DNA from: Serilophus lunatus
Lineage: Eukaryota > Chordata > Aves > Passeriformes > Eurylaimidae
Direction of reading: 5' to 3'
NCBI GenBank assembly: GCA_013399895.1
Contig: VXBA01002855.1
Location: 682,001-746,000, forward strand
Length of the DNA: 64,000 nt
Of the stretch, positions 63,611 through 64,000 are shown one piece after another (within the stretch, counting starts at the first letter, position 1; each line of letters starts with the position of its first letter). Position numbers and translations under genes: made by a program. The notes under the pieces are model-generated. The model ran no database searches. It saw only the letters and a list, made by a program, of their open reading frames with translations, and was not told the DNA's origin.

Positions 63611-64000
63611 TCCGGCAGCTCTGTGGTGGCCAAATGCAGTTCTCGCTGCTGGCCATGTAAATATCCGAGGCTGCTGCTGCCCCAGTGGCTTTAAATGCAT
63701 CGAGGAGGTTAGGTTTTCCCCTTCCTAAAATAAAAAGAAAAAACCACCACCACCAAGAACACAAACCCCGTCCCCCCCTGCGACAGCCCTTTAAATGCAC
63801 AGAGCAAGTGTACATTTCCATCTGAAATCAACCCAAGTGTTACTGGCAATGTATTTTATCGGAGAGAGGGGGAGAGGGGGGATCTGGCGTTTGGACCCAA
63901 TAAAATGCTCTGCTCCAGTGTAAATATTTACAGGGTATTAGTGACTTTTTAAAAAACATTTTCAGCGAGGTCTGTTATTTACAATGTGTCATAAGTTATT
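63611..64000. other. Noncoding flank of the CpG island
   Basis: Mixed-composition unique sequence with AT-rich motifs and a G-rich purine run near 63861-63882. It may be promoter-proximal or an intron start. No exon supported. Confidence 0.45.
63919..63932. promoter_or_regulatory. Forkhead-like 14-bp perfect palindrome
   Basis: TGTAAATATTTACA is a perfect palindrome made of two opposed TGTAAATA half-sites, close to the forkhead consensus. A second TGTAAATA lies at 63656-63663. Function is inferred from motif only. Confidence 0.35.

Noticed and set aside
62089..63660. 523-codon plus-strand frame and 504-codon minus-strand frame (62307-63821)
   Set aside because: More than half of each is N from the 869-base gap; the remaining residues show no domain and reflect CpG-island composition.
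1..64000. Bacterial or viral operon, CRISPR array, rRNA or tRNA genes
   Set aside because: No regularly spaced repeats, no dense gene packing and no structural RNA signatures were found; CR1 and LTR elements with long noncoding stretches point to a bird nuclear genome.

Overview
The window reads as vertebrate nuclear DNA, most likely from a bird. It is AT-rich and almost free of long open reading frames. It carries several CR1 (chicken-repeat-1-type) LINE fragments with the 3' tail sequence typical of birds, and it has GC-rich islands in which the assembly breaks into N runs. There are no operons, prokaryotic signals, CRISPR arrays, rRNAs or tRNAs that I can see. No complete host protein-coding gene is visible. 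The bulk is best described as intergenic or intronic DNA.

Layout. 1-10.66 kb: AT-rich noncoding DNA with one degenerate CR1 piece (7568-8007). 10.67-12.0 kb: a GC-rich solo LTR on the minus strand, flanked by the 5-bp target duplication ATAAA. 12.0-33.4 kb: noncoding DNA with two more decayed plus-strand CR1 pieces (12730-13008 and 16540-17498), simple repeats and short inverted repeats. 33.44-34.84 kb: a second copy of the same LTR, also minus strand, flanked by CTACT. 34.8-47.7 kb: noncoding, with a stretch at 35.9-36.1 kb that looks like a conserved regulatory element. 47.75-48.11 kb: a minus-strand CR1 fragment. 48.84-49.83 kb: the youngest repeat, a 5'-truncated plus-strand CR1 whose reverse-transcriptase C-terminal half is still readable apart from one in-frame TGA. 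49.8-62 kb: noncoding, with one weak candidate first coding exon on the minus strand (60861-60951: signal-peptide-like, good splice donor). 62.4-63.6 kb: a CpG island interrupted by an 869-base gap, the best candidate for a gene promoter in the window. The last 400 bases carry a 14-bp forkhead-like palindrome.

How the parts relate. The clearest structure that needs explaining is the LTR pair. Both copies have matched 5-bp target duplications, a polyadenylation signal about 90 bases from the end, and a long CpG-rich U3. Aligning them shows that each covers the sequence missing from the other's gap, so both gap sizes in the assembly look too small and the true element is about 1.65-1.7 kb. The CpG island and the candidate exon could belong to one minus-strand gene starting near the right edge, but this is inference. 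I found no convincing new multi-gene system.
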